Origin: Prevotella sp. UBA2456
Lineage (GTDB): Bacteria > Bacteroidota > Bacteroidia > Bacteroidales > Bacteroidaceae
Assembly: GCA_002342415.1 (NCBI GenBank)
Contig: DDPY01000053.1
Coordinates: 49,311-113,310, forward strand
Length of the DNA stretch: 64,000 nucleotides
Direction of reading: 5' to 3'
Shown one piece after another: positions 24,922 through 32,665 of this stretch; the first letter of the stretch is position 1; each line of letters opens with the position of its first letter. The position numbers were made by a program, and so were the translations under genes. The notes beneath the pieces were generated by a model. The model saw only the letters and a list, made by a program, of their open reading frames with translations, did not search any database and was not told where the DNA came from.

Positions 24922-25160
24922 CGAAATAAAGCTGACATCACCAAAACAATCTTCACCTGCCGGATTCTGTCTGTCCATTGCATACCTTATTATTATGACG
25001 CACGAAAAAGGTAAATATTATAAAAGATCATAAAACTACATGAAGTTTTTAAAAGTGATGCAACTGATGTCATTTTGCAACACTCACTGATAGTCAGATG
25101 GTTACGCGTGGCAAAATGGTGACAAAATGGCAAAACCGGCCTGAGTTTCAGGCTCAACGG

Positions 25161-25535
25161 CCTATTTTTCGCTCAATAAAGCGTACCTTACCGCGCAATA
25201 ACCTGCCTTTTTTGCTCAATAAGCGTGCCTTATTGCTCAATAACCAGCCCTTTTTGCTCAATAAGCGTGCCTTATTGCTCAATAACCAGCCCTTATTCGG
25301 GGAGCATCAACCTGTCACCCTCCTGTCACCCTTGTCACCCTATAAAAACAGGGTGCAGCCCTTTGTACATCGGCATTCTGACACCCTGACACCCTAAAAC
25401 ACAAAAAAATATAGTATATAATAACATAAATAATGTATAAGACTGCCTTTTTCCAGAACGCATCCTAACACTTTTTCCACCGCACTCGAAAAATTTTTGG
25501 AACGCACTCGAAAAAGTTTTCCCCTTCACTCCAGA
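25161..25535 (+). repeat. Noncoding repeat element, copy A, with 21-bp iterons
   Basis: From left to right: about six repeats of a 20-22 base unit (TTGCTCAATAAnCnnGCCTT, 25161-25300), TGTCACCC direct repeats (25312-25340), a stem AGGGTGCAGCCCT, the core CCCTTTGTACATCGGC (25359-25374), TGACACCC repeats, an A+T-rich segment, and a tail with AGAACGCATCCTAACACTTT and two copies of AACGCACTCGAAAAA. A second copy lies inverted at 44535-44893. No reading frame spans it. Confidence 0.8.
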
Positions 25536-25541
25536 AAAATC

Positions 25542-25646
25542 ATGGGGACAAAACTGTTCTTACATATCAACGAGACTCCCATTGCCCAATGGTTTAAAGA
25601 GCAGTTTGGATTGAAACAAGAGCAGCGGAGAGGAATCAGGAGATAA
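25542..25646 (+). CDS. Possible 34-residue reading frame (low confidence)
   Basis: ATG to TAA directly after repeat copy A. The peptide begins MGTKLFLHINETPIAQWFKE. There is no Shine-Dalgarno or nearby -7 box, and I do not recognise it. It could be a remnant of a gene once associated with the repeat. Confidence 0.2.
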   Translation: MGTKLFLHINETPIAQWFKEQFGLKQEQRRGIRR

Positions 25647-25735
25647 AGCGAACAAAGGCAGAGTGGAAGTTTAGAGCCAATTATTATGGCACAGACTTCC
25701 CCTCTGCACATAGATAAAAATACTTCGTATTAATT

Positions 25736-26092
25736 CTATCGCCTCGTCCAAGTCTTGCCTTCGTTTGTTGACCAAAAGAGCCCTTTGGTAGTTATTGCCA
25801 GTAATTCCTTTCCATTATCTTGCAAGCTAAGGAATTCACCTGCAGATGAGTTGTTGTAACGTGGCGAGAATGATTTACCGTCGTTCGTGCTGATGAAGAG
25901 TCCTTTGCTGGTACAGAGGAAAACATTCCCCTTGTACAGCAACAGATCTCTGAATGTTCCGCAATTAGGACTGGTGAATCGGGAACTCCAACTCTTTCCA
26001 CCGTTCTCTGACACTTCGACAATATTCTTGTCAGTGTTTACTCGCAGTAGCGATTTGCGGAAGAATCCGCCGATAGTAATGATTTGTGGCAT
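25736..26092 (-). CDS. Small Asp-box (BNR) repeat protein
   Basis: 118 residues with three Asp-box motifs: SENGGKSW, STNDGKSF and STNEGKTW, each after a short strand pair, as in blades of sialidase- or sortilin-type beta-propellers. A full propeller needs many more blades and no signal peptide is visible, so this is either a fragment of a larger protein or a domain that oligomerises. It is the last gene of a minus-strand cassette, five bases after the decayed lipoprotein. Confidence 0.55.
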   Translation of the reverse strand: MPQIITIGGFFRKSLLRVNTDKNIVEVSENGGKSWSSRFTSPNCGTFRDLLLYKGNVFLCTSKGLFISTNDGKSFSPRYNNSSAGEFLSLQDNGKELLAITTKGLFWSTNEGKTWTRR

Positions 26093-26097
26093 GGTTA

Positions 26098-26453
26098 TTA
26101 TTGTGTAAATTCTTGTATAATTTCTAAGATAGAACCAGCGACAGTACCAATATTTCCAAGATTCATTGCATCATAGATGTTGTCTCCATTGGTATATGGC
26201 ACCCCATCCAATTCCAAGATTCTTTTCTCATTCTCATATTTCAATCTGTAATGATAGGTGTTTGGAGATTGGTAGATACATCGCCTTTCCAATCGCTTCC
26301 AATGCTGTCAAAACAAATAAATTGCTCGGATGCATACCATTTATTAGCCGTTATATCAACAATATCATTTCCAGTCAATGGCGTATCATGACTTGATGAG
26401 CATGAGAGCAGTGCGGTGATTCCTACCATTATAACAAATAAAATTCTTTTCAT
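26098..26453 (-). pseudogene. Decayed lipoprotein paralogue
   Basis: The first frame begins MKRILFVIMVGITALLSCSS and carries PLTGNDIVDITANKW, nearly identical to the intact gene upstream (PLTGDDIVDITANKW). It stops after 70 codons. The C-terminal half continues in another frame as YENEKRILELDG, matching YEDKRILELNG of the paralogue. The two halves are missing roughly 27 codons relative to the intact copy, so an internal deletion shifted the frame. A sequencing error alone would not remove that stretch. Confidence 0.75.
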
Positions 26454-26476
26454 TGGCGTTTGTATCTTAGACTTCT

Positions 26477-26914
26477 CTAATTAGTTTCATATTGACTGGT
26501 GATTTCATTAAAACGATTGAAAAACAAATTCAACTCATCCGTAGCATCAATAAAAGATGTGCCGTTAAGTTCAAGTATTCTCTTGTCTTCATAGGTCAAG
26601 TTATAGGCCCAGACCTTTCTGAGATTATCTTTCTCATAAGTTGCATCAATAGTTTTCCCTATGGTGTCTATTTCATAGGTAAATTTCTTCTTTGAGAGAT
26701 ACGGATGCGTTTGGGTGGTAGAGTTCTTTACTTCTGCTTCCCAGCCTTTACCATCGGGGGCAAAGCAGAAAAACAAATCGCGATTGTTTACTTGATTCAG
26801 CCATTTATTGGCTGTTATATCAACAATGTCATCTCCTGTTAGTGGTTTGTCGGACTCCTTCGAGCACGCCAATATGAGATTTGCCACTACCACAATGATT
26901 AGTATTCTTTTCAT
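26477..26914 (-). CDS. Lipocalin-like lipoprotein of unknown function
   Basis: 145 residues. The signal MKRILIIVVVANLILAC gives Cys17 as the lipidated residue. The mature part starts PLTGDDIVDITANKWLNQ, then FFCFAPDGKGWE and a series of beta strands ending YEDKRILELNGTSF, which resembles lipocalin-like small lipoproteins. It lies 13 bases after the AAA+ gene and is followed by a damaged tandem copy. I cannot assign a role beyond a lipid-anchored envelope protein. Confidence 0.72.
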   Translation of the reverse strand: MKRILIIVVVANLILACSKESDKPLTGDDIVDITANKWLNQVNNRDLFFCFAPDGKGWEAEVKNSTTQTHPYLSKKKFTYEIDTIGKTIDATYEKDNLRKVWAYNLTYEDKRILELNGTSFIDATDELNLFFNRFNEITSQYETN

Positions 26915-26927
26915 TGGCTCTATTGTT

Positions 26928-28607
26928 TTATACGTTTACTTTTCTAAATGCTTTTGATAAATCGTCTGCCGTAAATGCCATTAGTTCTTCTTTCTCAAAA
27001 GACGCGGATGCTGCAAGCCTGTTTGCTTGCTCCTCTACACACTTTTCAAAGAAATTCCTCACATATCGGGCATTGCCAAAATCCTTTCCACGACGATTGT
27101 ATGCATCGTCCATCAATTGTTTCAAGACCTCAATAACATCTTTCGACATCGTATAAGACTTGCTTCTTGCCATCGTATAGAATATGTGCGCAAGTTCGCT
27201 GGCTTGGTAATCCTCAAAATGGATGTAACGATTGAATCGAGACTTCAAACCGGGATTTGTAGAAAGGAATTTTGAAATCTCTGCATCGTAACCTGCAATG
27301 ACTACAATCAAGTCGTTGCGGTCGTTTTCCATCCTTGCAATCAGTTCGGCTACGGCCTCTTCGCCAAAACTGTCATTGTCGCCAGATACTAACTGATAAG
27401 CCTCGTCTATGAAAAGTACGTTGCCCTTGGCTCTATCCAGCAACTGGTTTGTCTTGATAGCAGTCTGCCCCATATAGCCGCCTATAAAATCCTTTCTTGA
27501 TGACTCTATCAGGTTGCCCTTGCTTATCAGTCCTAATGCCTTGAATGCTTTGGCAAGAATGCGGGCTACCGTTGTCTTTCCTGTTCCAGGTGAGCCTGTA
27601 AAAACACAATGATATGAAAGTGTCTGAACAGGCAGGTTCATCGCCTTTTTCTTATTCTGTACTTTGATGGTATTGATGAATGTTTGCAATTCGCTTTTGA
27701 CAGAATCCAGCCCAGTCAGTCCTTCCAGTTCCTTTATAACATTCTCAATATTTACATTCTTGTTATTCGTGATTGTTTCTAGAGTCGGTTTAGGCTTAGA
27801 CTTCAAGTCAAACGGATCAGACTCGTGTTCTTCCTCCGCTGTGTCCACGTCCTCAAAATAATTGTCATCATCTTCTTCATCGTTATCGTAACGCTCTTGG
27901 ATGAATCGACTTCTGTCTTTTTGGCGTTCTTCTTCGTATGCCAACACCTGATTGGTTTCTTGCAGTGCAGCATTGGCGGCCTCAAAGAATAGTTTCATAC
28001 CAACTACATAGCCTTCATTGGCTGCCTCTGCCACTTGCTTGTAGAACCCGTTTTCATCTACATTATATGCTTCGTTTCTTGTCTTGATAGTGTCGTATGC
28101 AGATAATATCTTCCGAACAGGCTTGTGATACTTCGAATAATAGGAGCGGAGTTGCACAACTGACAAGGCTTTCTCTGCCTCGTTTATAGTATAGTCCCTA
28201 TACAACATATCAACCAACACAAGCAGATTGGCCCCTCGTTCGTTATATAGATCTGTCCGTGAGCCTCCGTTTTTTATGTAGAGCCGTACTAAATCCAATG
28301 CGGCAAGATATACCAATCGCTCCTTGGGTAGTTGCAGTTTCTTCAAGGTAAGATAGCGTGATGCCCACCACTGACTAAATACATTTTGGCGCAGCATAGT
28401 ACAATAGGCACTATATCCTACCGTAGCCAAAAACGCATCTTTCTTTATAACGGGTGTATTCCTGCCTATCCAGTGCAGATACACGATGTCATATCTGAAG
28501 CACAAATAAGTTAGGGGAATTGAAAGCAACAGCCACCACCATCCGAAGAAAAGCAGGAAAACGTTGCAAAATAACAATGCATATCCGAAATAACTAAGCG
28601 TCTTCAT
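26928..28607 (-). CDS. Membrane-anchored CbxX/CfqX-type AAA+ ATPase
   Basis: 559 residues. Residues 7-38 are strongly hydrophobic (one or two membrane passes), 50-230 are helical, and 241-262 form an acidic linker. The AAA+ domain has Walker A GSPGTGKTT (338-346), Walker B VLFIDEA (397-403), sensor 1 VVIAGY (435-440), arginine fingers in NPGLKSRFNR and the lid GNARYVRNFFEKC. This sequence type is the CbbX/EccA lineage of remodelling ATPases, found with Rubisco and in type VII secretion. Its start overlaps the UDG-like gene by 14 bases. The target is unknown; neighbours suggest an envelope-linked machine. Confidence 0.85.
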   Translation of the reverse strand: MKTLSYFGYALLFCNVFLLFFGWWWLLLSIPLTYLCFRYDIVYLHWIGRNTPVIKKDAFLATVGYSAYCTMLRQNVFSQWWASRYLTLKKLQLPKERLVYLAALDLVRLYIKNGGSRTDLYNERGANLLVLVDMLYRDYTINEAEKALSVVQLRSYYSKYHKPVRKILSAYDTIKTRNEAYNVDENGFYKQVAEAANEGYVVGMKLFFEAANAALQETNQVLAYEEERQKDRSRFIQERYDNDEEDDDNYFEDVDTAEEEHESDPFDLKSKPKPTLETITNNKNVNIENVIKELEGLTGLDSVKSELQTFINTIKVQNKKKAMNLPVQTLSYHCVFTGSPGTGKTTVARILAKAFKALGLISKGNLIESSRKDFIGGYMGQTAIKTNQLLDRAKGNVLFIDEAYQLVSGDNDSFGEEAVAELIARMENDRNDLIVVIAGYDAEISKFLSTNPGLKSRFNRYIHFEDYQASELAHIFYTMARSKSYTMSKDVIEVLKQLMDDAYNRRGKDFGNARYVRNFFEKCVEEQANRLAASASFEKEELMAFTADDLSKAFRKVNV

Positions 28608-29274
28608 TCTTTTTCCAATTATTGTAGTATTCTCTCAACGGCATCTCGTAGGCATCCACCAGTCGCTGGCCTGCCATTGGGCGACCAGGATGATAGGTGT
28701 CGAAGTAGAGAATGTTAAGCACTTCGTCATACTTCGTCCAGTTGCCTGTCTGTGGAGCCGTTTCGCCCATTGCAGCATTGACAGAATCGAACACGCCACT
28801 GCCACAGCAGACAATGATACGGGGACGAAGCAACAGAATTTGCTTACGAATGAAGTCTGCATGACTGCGGGCATACGCTTTGAGGCTTCTGGTGTCCGTC
28901 GTACCGCTACCATCCTGCTTGTTGATATTGGTGACTGCAAACGGTTGGCTGCTGAATATCTCTATAAGATGTTCCTGCCTGATGGCTTCGTCGTATGCAG
29001 GGTAGCCACTGGCTGTTGTGTGGACTATGCCATAAAGCCGGGCCATCAACTGCTCCCAATTCTGATTGCCCAGCATCGTGTCAAGGCCGTACTCCCTATA
29101 GTCCTCACCCAGCAAATCATTGCTGTTCGGCTGTTTCATCACAAAGAGGATTCTCGCAGTGGCATCTTCCTCCCACCGCCCTTCCGCTGAACCATAGAAG
29201 ATACCGTCGGCCACGTATGGGGTTGTGCCGAAGTACTCTTGGCAGAGTTTGTCTAATAATTGGTTGGTTGTCAT
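28594..29274 (-). CDS. Uracil-DNA glycosylase superfamily-like protein
   Basis: 226 residues. The order of motifs fits the UDG fold: a first loop after a strand in RILFVMKQPNSND (41-53), AVTNINK (113-119), the strand RIIVCCGSGVFDSV (152-165) and the C-terminal YHPGRP (194-199), in the place of the HPSP-type loop. The classical catalytic Asp/His set is not clear, so it may bind rather than cut, or act on another substrate. It is the first gene of the cassette and follows a candidate structured RNA. A DNA glycosylase role is inference. Confidence 0.6.
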   Translation of the reverse strand: MTTNQLLDKLCQEYFGTTPYVADGIFYGSAEGRWEEDATARILFVMKQPNSNDLLGEDYREYGLDTMLGNQNWEQLMARLYGIVHTTASGYPAYDEAIRQEHLIEIFSSQPFAVTNINKQDGSGTTDTRSLKAYARSHADFIRKQILLLRPRIIVCCGSGVFDSVNAAMGETAPQTGNWTKYDEVLNILYFDTYHPGRPMAGQRLVDAYEMPLREYYNNWKKNEDA

Positions 29275-29378
29275 TGGCCTGTTCTTTATTTCATTTGTTG
29301 GCAGAAACGTATAGGCACAAAGTAATCGGCTTGCCGCTTGCTACCATAAGAACGCAAGAATGGCGTGGCCATCCTTAT

Positions 29379-29603
29379 GCACTAAACCGGGGCAGACCTG
29401 AGAATTGGAACCCCATACACCTAATAAGAACGCACCACGCCAAGGCGTGTGCATAGCGTAATCAGGTGTAAAGGGGAGCCAACTTGTGGCCGTTCCCTCC
29501 GCAATTAAATCGAACTATTCCAAATAGGTTTCTCAGGTCTTTCGGGTTTAGTGCGAAATAAAAGCTTATGCATCTGCGGCTCAGGATTTCTCCCCCAAGC
29601 CGC
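29379..29603 (-). ncRNA. Candidate structured RNA / leader element
   Basis: On the minus strand at least six helices are fully complementary or nearly so: GCGGCTTGG.../...GAGCCGC (29576-29603); a closing helix GCACTAAACC (29545-29554) with GGTTTAGTGC (29379-29388); AGACCTGAGAA (29530-29540) with TTCTCAGGTCT (29394-29404); hairpin GGGAACGGCCA/TGGCTCCC (29474-29497); TACACCT/AGGTGTA (29464-29470 with 29416-29422); and CACGCC/GGCGTG (29436-29449). A TATCTTTG box stands just upstream. It ends 105 bases before the UDG-like gene. I do not recognise the family. Confidence 0.55.
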
Positions 29604-29605
29604 TA

Positions 29606-29613
29606 CAAAGATA
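29606..29613 (-). promoter_or_regulatory. -7 box for the structured RNA and cassette
   Basis: TATCTTTG on the minus strand, directly before the first hairpin of the candidate RNA. A TTG lies about 23 bases upstream, slightly too far for an ideal -33. Confidence 0.5.
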
Positions 29614-29728
29614 GTGAATTTTCTCGAATCTGATGGCAATTTGAACAAATTTCTGCTTAAATAGCCTTATTTTCCTTTCTTTTCGGCTGAAATCTTGCCA
29701 AATCCTTGCAAGTTTGGAGAATTGTGAC

Positions 29729-29736
29729 TATTTTTG
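29729..29736 (+). promoter_or_regulatory. -7 box for the antitoxin-like gene
   Basis: TATTTTTG with a TTG 20 bases upstream (29706-29708); an AAGGAGG Shine-Dalgarno follows at 29751-29757. Confidence 0.5.
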
Positions 29737-29763
29737 CAGCAGAAATAGCAAAGGAGGCATAAG

Positions 29764-29931
29764 ATGGCAACACCAGTAAAGATTATCCCGACATTGCACG
29801 GTGAATCTGCAAGGGCATTTTTAGAACGTGCAGAAGAACGTGAGCGCAACCCTCACCCCACTCCCATATATACGGAGAGTGAGAAGAAGGCTTATTACAG
29901 AATGCTTGAAGAGTCAGGAATGCCACTATGA
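29764..29931 (+). CDS. Small antitoxin-like protein (toxin-antitoxin remnant)
   Basis: 55 residues, MATPVKIIPTLHGESARAFL..., ending ESGMPL. The charged helical middle (ERAEERERN) and the ATGA overlap with a GNAT-type frame downstream are typical of the antitoxin of a GNAT toxin pair. It has a clear AAGGAGG ribosome-binding site seven bases before the ATG, unusual for this genome and consistent with acquired DNA. No DNA-binding motif is certain. Assignment rests mainly on context. Confidence 0.5.
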   Translation: MATPVKIIPTLHGESARAFLERAEERERNPHPTPIYTESEKKAYYRMLEESGMPL

Positions 29932-30143
29932 CGAACGACGAATTCCTGAGCAGATATGTATTCAAGGAACTGACGGAAGATGTGCTCGCTGAGTGCGAGC
30001 ATTTTTCTTGTGGAGTAAATGACCTTGACGAATATTTCCAAAAGGACGTGCTCGCCTATTCCCAACGTATGGTGAGCCGTTCATATGTGTTCTGGTTATT
30101 CCACTTTTTCTATGTACCTTTGCCCCCGACAAAGAGCCATTGA
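29928..30143 (+). pseudogene. Truncated GNAT-family acetyltransferase toxin
   Basis: The first 52 or so residues (YVFKELTEDVLAECEHFSCG, then NDLDEYFQKDVLAYSQRM) match the N-terminus of small Bacteroidota GNAT proteins of the toxin type, where CGNxDLDxFF is usual. The acetyl-CoA-binding core that should follow is absent: near 30090 the frame runs into promoter-like sequence (CTATGTACCTTTGCC) and stops. It overlaps the antitoxin-like gene by four bases. It cannot be catalytically active. Confidence 0.65.
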
Positions 30144-30406
30144 AACAGGCTGGTGGCTCTGAGTTGGGAGTTCTTCGCGGAGCGAAGCGACCAAAGGTCG
30201 AGCGCATTGACAAGCAAATCACGGCAGAATGAGGAAATGAGCCACGAGCTTTGCTCGCTTATTCCTTTAGGTGTAAGAACCGTTGCCTGTTCGTAACCCA
30301 GATTTTTCCTTTCACTGAAGTTACGTTTCACTACCGACGAAACGTAACTTCGTTGGGGACGAGCAGTAATCTCATAGGACGTGAAACGGGTGATTGCAAC
30401 GAAACT
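30144..30406. other. Noncoding stretch with a perfect 13-bp inverted repeat
   Basis: No convincing gene. GAAGTTACGTTTC (30317-30329) and GAAACGTAACTTC (30339-30351) form a perfect inverted repeat with a nine-base gap. A smaller hairpin CGACC/GGTCG lies near 30190. Confidence 0.55.
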
Positions 30407-30911
30407 CCTACCCTCCTACCATCACAGGGCTGAAACGCCGATGTACAAAAGCTTTGAGGCATGGTAGGTGTTGCTGTAACTCCTACCATACTCCTACTAT
30501 CACTTCTACCGTATAAATGAAAAGGATGAAAGGAATGAAAGAAACGAACGGAGTATAAGGAACGAAAGCAAAGTAAATGTTTTTCACAATATTCACTCGA
30601 TTCTCTACTATTGGTTTGAAAGAACTGGTAGTGAGGGCGTTTTTACTGGCAGGCCTGCCAGAAAAATTTCTCTGCCCTGAAAAATATATTTTCCTTTAGC
30701 GGTAGCAATTTCTATCCTTAATGGTAGCGGGTGCGAAATCGGATAGGAGCCTTTGTTTTGTTTGGATATTTCAAATTTTTGCAAAACAGTTTCGAAGAAT
30801 GCGGCATAGTAGGAGTGACGGTAGGAGTATGGTAGGTGTTGAGATAACACCTACCATGCCTCAAACCCTTTGTACATCGGCGTTTCAGGCCTGTGATGGT
30901 AGGAGGGTAGG
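30407..30911. repeat. 104-bp inverted repeat around a 297-bp A+T-rich centre
   Basis: The left arm (30407-30510) and right arm (30808-30911) are inverted copies with about 90% identity. Each arm contains CCTACCATAC-type direct repeats and the core GCCGATGTACAAA that also occurs in elements A and B. The centre holds GAAAGGAATGAAAG-like purine repeats and a TGGCAGGCCTGCCA palindrome (30647-30660), but no gene. Confidence 0.8.
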
Positions 30912-30954
30912 ACATTTTTTCGCCTAAACATTTGGATGTTTGGATGAAAACTTG

Positions 30955-30962
30955 TACCTTTG
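30955..30962 (+). promoter_or_regulatory. -7 box for the DPM-like glycosyltransferase
   Basis: TACCTTTG after AAAACTTG, 21 bases before the ATG at 30984. Confidence 0.6.
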
Positions 30963-30983
30963 CATACATAAATATACACCATT

Positions 30984-31736
30984 ATGCACTCAAGCGACAG
31001 CATTGTCATCATCCCTACTTACAACGAGCGGGAAAATATAGAGAAGATTATCCGGGCTGTTAGTGGACTGGACAAGTGTTTCCATATCCTGATCATTGAT
31101 GACGGTTCGCCCGACGGCACGTCCGACATCGTGGACGGCCTGATGAAGCAGGAGGAGTTTTCCGACCGCCTGTTCATCATCAAGCGTAGCGGCAAGCAGG
31201 GTCTGGGGACAGCCTATATCACGGGATTCAAGTGGGCCTTGGAGCGCGACTATCAGTATGTCTTCGAGATGGACGCCGACTTCAGCCACGACCCTAACGA
31301 CCTGCCCCGGCTCTATGCTGCCTGTGCCGACGAGGGTAACGATGTGGCAATAGGCTCGCGCTATGTCAGCGGTGTCAATGTGGTCAACTGGCCTATGGGG
31401 CGCGTGCTAATGAGCTATTTCGCCTCGAAGTATGTGCGCATCATCACGGGCTTTCAGGTAAACGACACCACTGCGGGATTCGTTTGCTATCGCCGCCGAG
31501 TGCTACAGACTATCGAGCTGGACAAGATACGTTTCAAGGGCTATGGCTTCCAGATAGAGATGAAGTTCACTGCCTACAAGATTGGCTTCCGTATCAAGGA
31601 GGTACCGGTCATCTTCGTCAATCGTCGCGAGGGAGTATCCAAGATGTCGAGCGGCATCTTCGGCGAGGCATTCTTCGGAGTGATGCGCCTGCGCTGGGAC
31701 GGTTGGACACGAAAGTATCCAAAGATTGAACATTGA
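30984..31736 (+). CDS. Polyprenol-phosphate mannosyltransferase-like GT2 (DPM1 type)
   Basis: 250 residues. VIIPTYNERENI at the N-terminus, IIDDGSPDGT for nucleotide-sugar binding, the metal site MDADFSHDP near residue 95 and the late block GYGFQIEMKFTAYKIGF are the DPM1 signature. There are no transmembrane helices at the C-terminus, unlike the GT2 at 836. It would transfer mannose or glucose to a polyprenyl phosphate, a donor for lipoprotein or O-glycan mannosylation. The stop codon falls within the TTGAACA repeat that follows. Confidence 0.88.
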   Translation: MHSSDSIVIIPTYNERENIEKIIRAVSGLDKCFHILIIDDGSPDGTSDIVDGLMKQEEFSDRLFIIKRSGKQGLGTAYITGFKWALERDYQYVFEMDADFSHDPNDLPRLYAACADEGNDVAIGSRYVSGVNVVNWPMGRVLMSYFASKYVRIITGFQVNDTTAGFVCYRRRVLQTIELDKIRFKGYGFQIEMKFTAYKIGFRIKEVPVIFVNRREGVSKMSSGIFGEAFFGVMRLRWDGWTRKYPKIEH

Positions 31737-31862
31737 ACATTGAGAATTGAACATTGAACATTGAGGATTGAACATTGAGGATTGAACATTGAGGATTGAA
31801 CATTGAGGATTGTTCTCTGGCGCAGCAAAATGTTCAATGTTCAATGATCAATGTTCAATGTT
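31727..31862. repeat. ATTGAACATTGAGG 14-bp tandem repeat with inverted partner
   Basis: About six copies of ATTGAACATTGAGG or shorter forms are followed by the inverse motif (TGTTCAATG four times, 31829-31859), so the whole can fold as a hairpin between two converging genes and could act as a terminator. Confidence 0.7.
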
Positions 31863-31864
31863 TA

Positions 31865-32629
31865 CTACTGGTCGGGATTCTCCACATACCCTTGGTACTC
31901 GGGAACGAGAGACGACATCACGCTGTCGTAAGCCTGACGCATGGTGGCCTCCACATTCTGCGTACCCCGTCCGACAGGATAGATGGGCTGGTGAATGGTG
32001 AGGGAAAGCGGATGCCAGTGGGCAAAATGCCAGTCGCGCATACGAGGCATCACATTGAAAGAGCCATTGATGGTGAGCGGCACCACTGGCAATTGCAACT
32101 CGTCGGCCAGCGCAAAGGCTCCCTTGCGGAACTGCCCCATGTGACCCGTGAACGTACGTGCACCCTCAGGGAACACCACTACCGAACAGTTGCCCGTCTC
32201 CAGAATATGCCGGGCGGTCGTGTAGGTGCGCCTGACAGCCCCTACCCCACGCTTGTCGACCATAATCTGATGCGACTTCCGGCAAGCATAGCCCACAAAA
32301 GGAATCTGCTGTATCTGGTATTTCATCATCCACTTGAAGTTACGACCTAAGAAGCCATAAATCAGGAAGATATCGAAAGCGCCCTGATGGTTGGCGACAA
32401 AGACATACGACTGGTCGGGCTCCAGATGCTGGCTGCCCTCCACCTTGACAGGCAGCAGGAAAGCCCTGGTGACAACACGCGCCCACCAGCGCCCGGGATA
32501 GTAGCCCCAGAAGTGGCCATTGCCCAGCGTACATCCCACGCCCACCAGGACAGCCGTCCATATCGTCATCAGTATCGTGACGGGAAAAGCAACCAATATC
32601 TGATAAATGCAGTATAGAATCCTCAACAT
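31865..32629 (-). CDS. plsC: 1-acyl-sn-glycerol-3-phosphate acyltransferase
   Basis: 254 residues. Hydrophobic N-terminus (about 8-35), then the acyltransferase motif HQGAFD (NHxxxxD type, residues 80-86), the glycerol-phosphate-binding FPEGART block and the VPLTING region. It converts lysophosphatidate to phosphatidate at the inner membrane. Gene order suggests cotranscription with the phosphoesterase upstream (36-base gap). Confidence 0.92.
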   Translation of the reverse strand: MLRILYCIYQILVAFPVTILMTIWTAVLVGVGCTLGNGHFWGYYPGRWWARVVTRAFLLPVKVEGSQHLEPDQSYVFVANHQGAFDIFLIYGFLGRNFKWMMKYQIQQIPFVGYACRKSHQIMVDKRGVGAVRRTYTTARHILETGNCSVVVFPEGARTFTGHMGQFRKGAFALADELQLPVVPLTINGSFNVMPRMRDWHFAHWHPLSLTIHQPIYPVGRGTQNVEATMRQAYDSVMSSLVPEYQGYVENPDQ

Positions 32630-32665
32630 GACTTCATCCTCTCTCTCTTGCTTTTACAGTATTTT

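Noticed and set aside
25161..25340. Iteron region as a CRISPR array
   Set aside because: Units of 20-22 bases are contiguous, without unique spacers, and there are no cas genes.
25526..25711. 61-residue minus-strand frame near repeat A
   Set aside because: No promoter or ribosome-binding site, Cys/Leu-rich composition without motif.
29379..29603. Structured region as a group I or group II intron, tmRNA or RNase P RNA
   Set aside because: Single words such as AATTGCGG and AATCCTGAGCC recall group I elements, but the order is wrong; no domain V, tag frame or RNase P core motifs are present.
30608..30969. Short frames within the inverted-repeat element
   Set aside because: They are built from the repeat arms and lack start signals.
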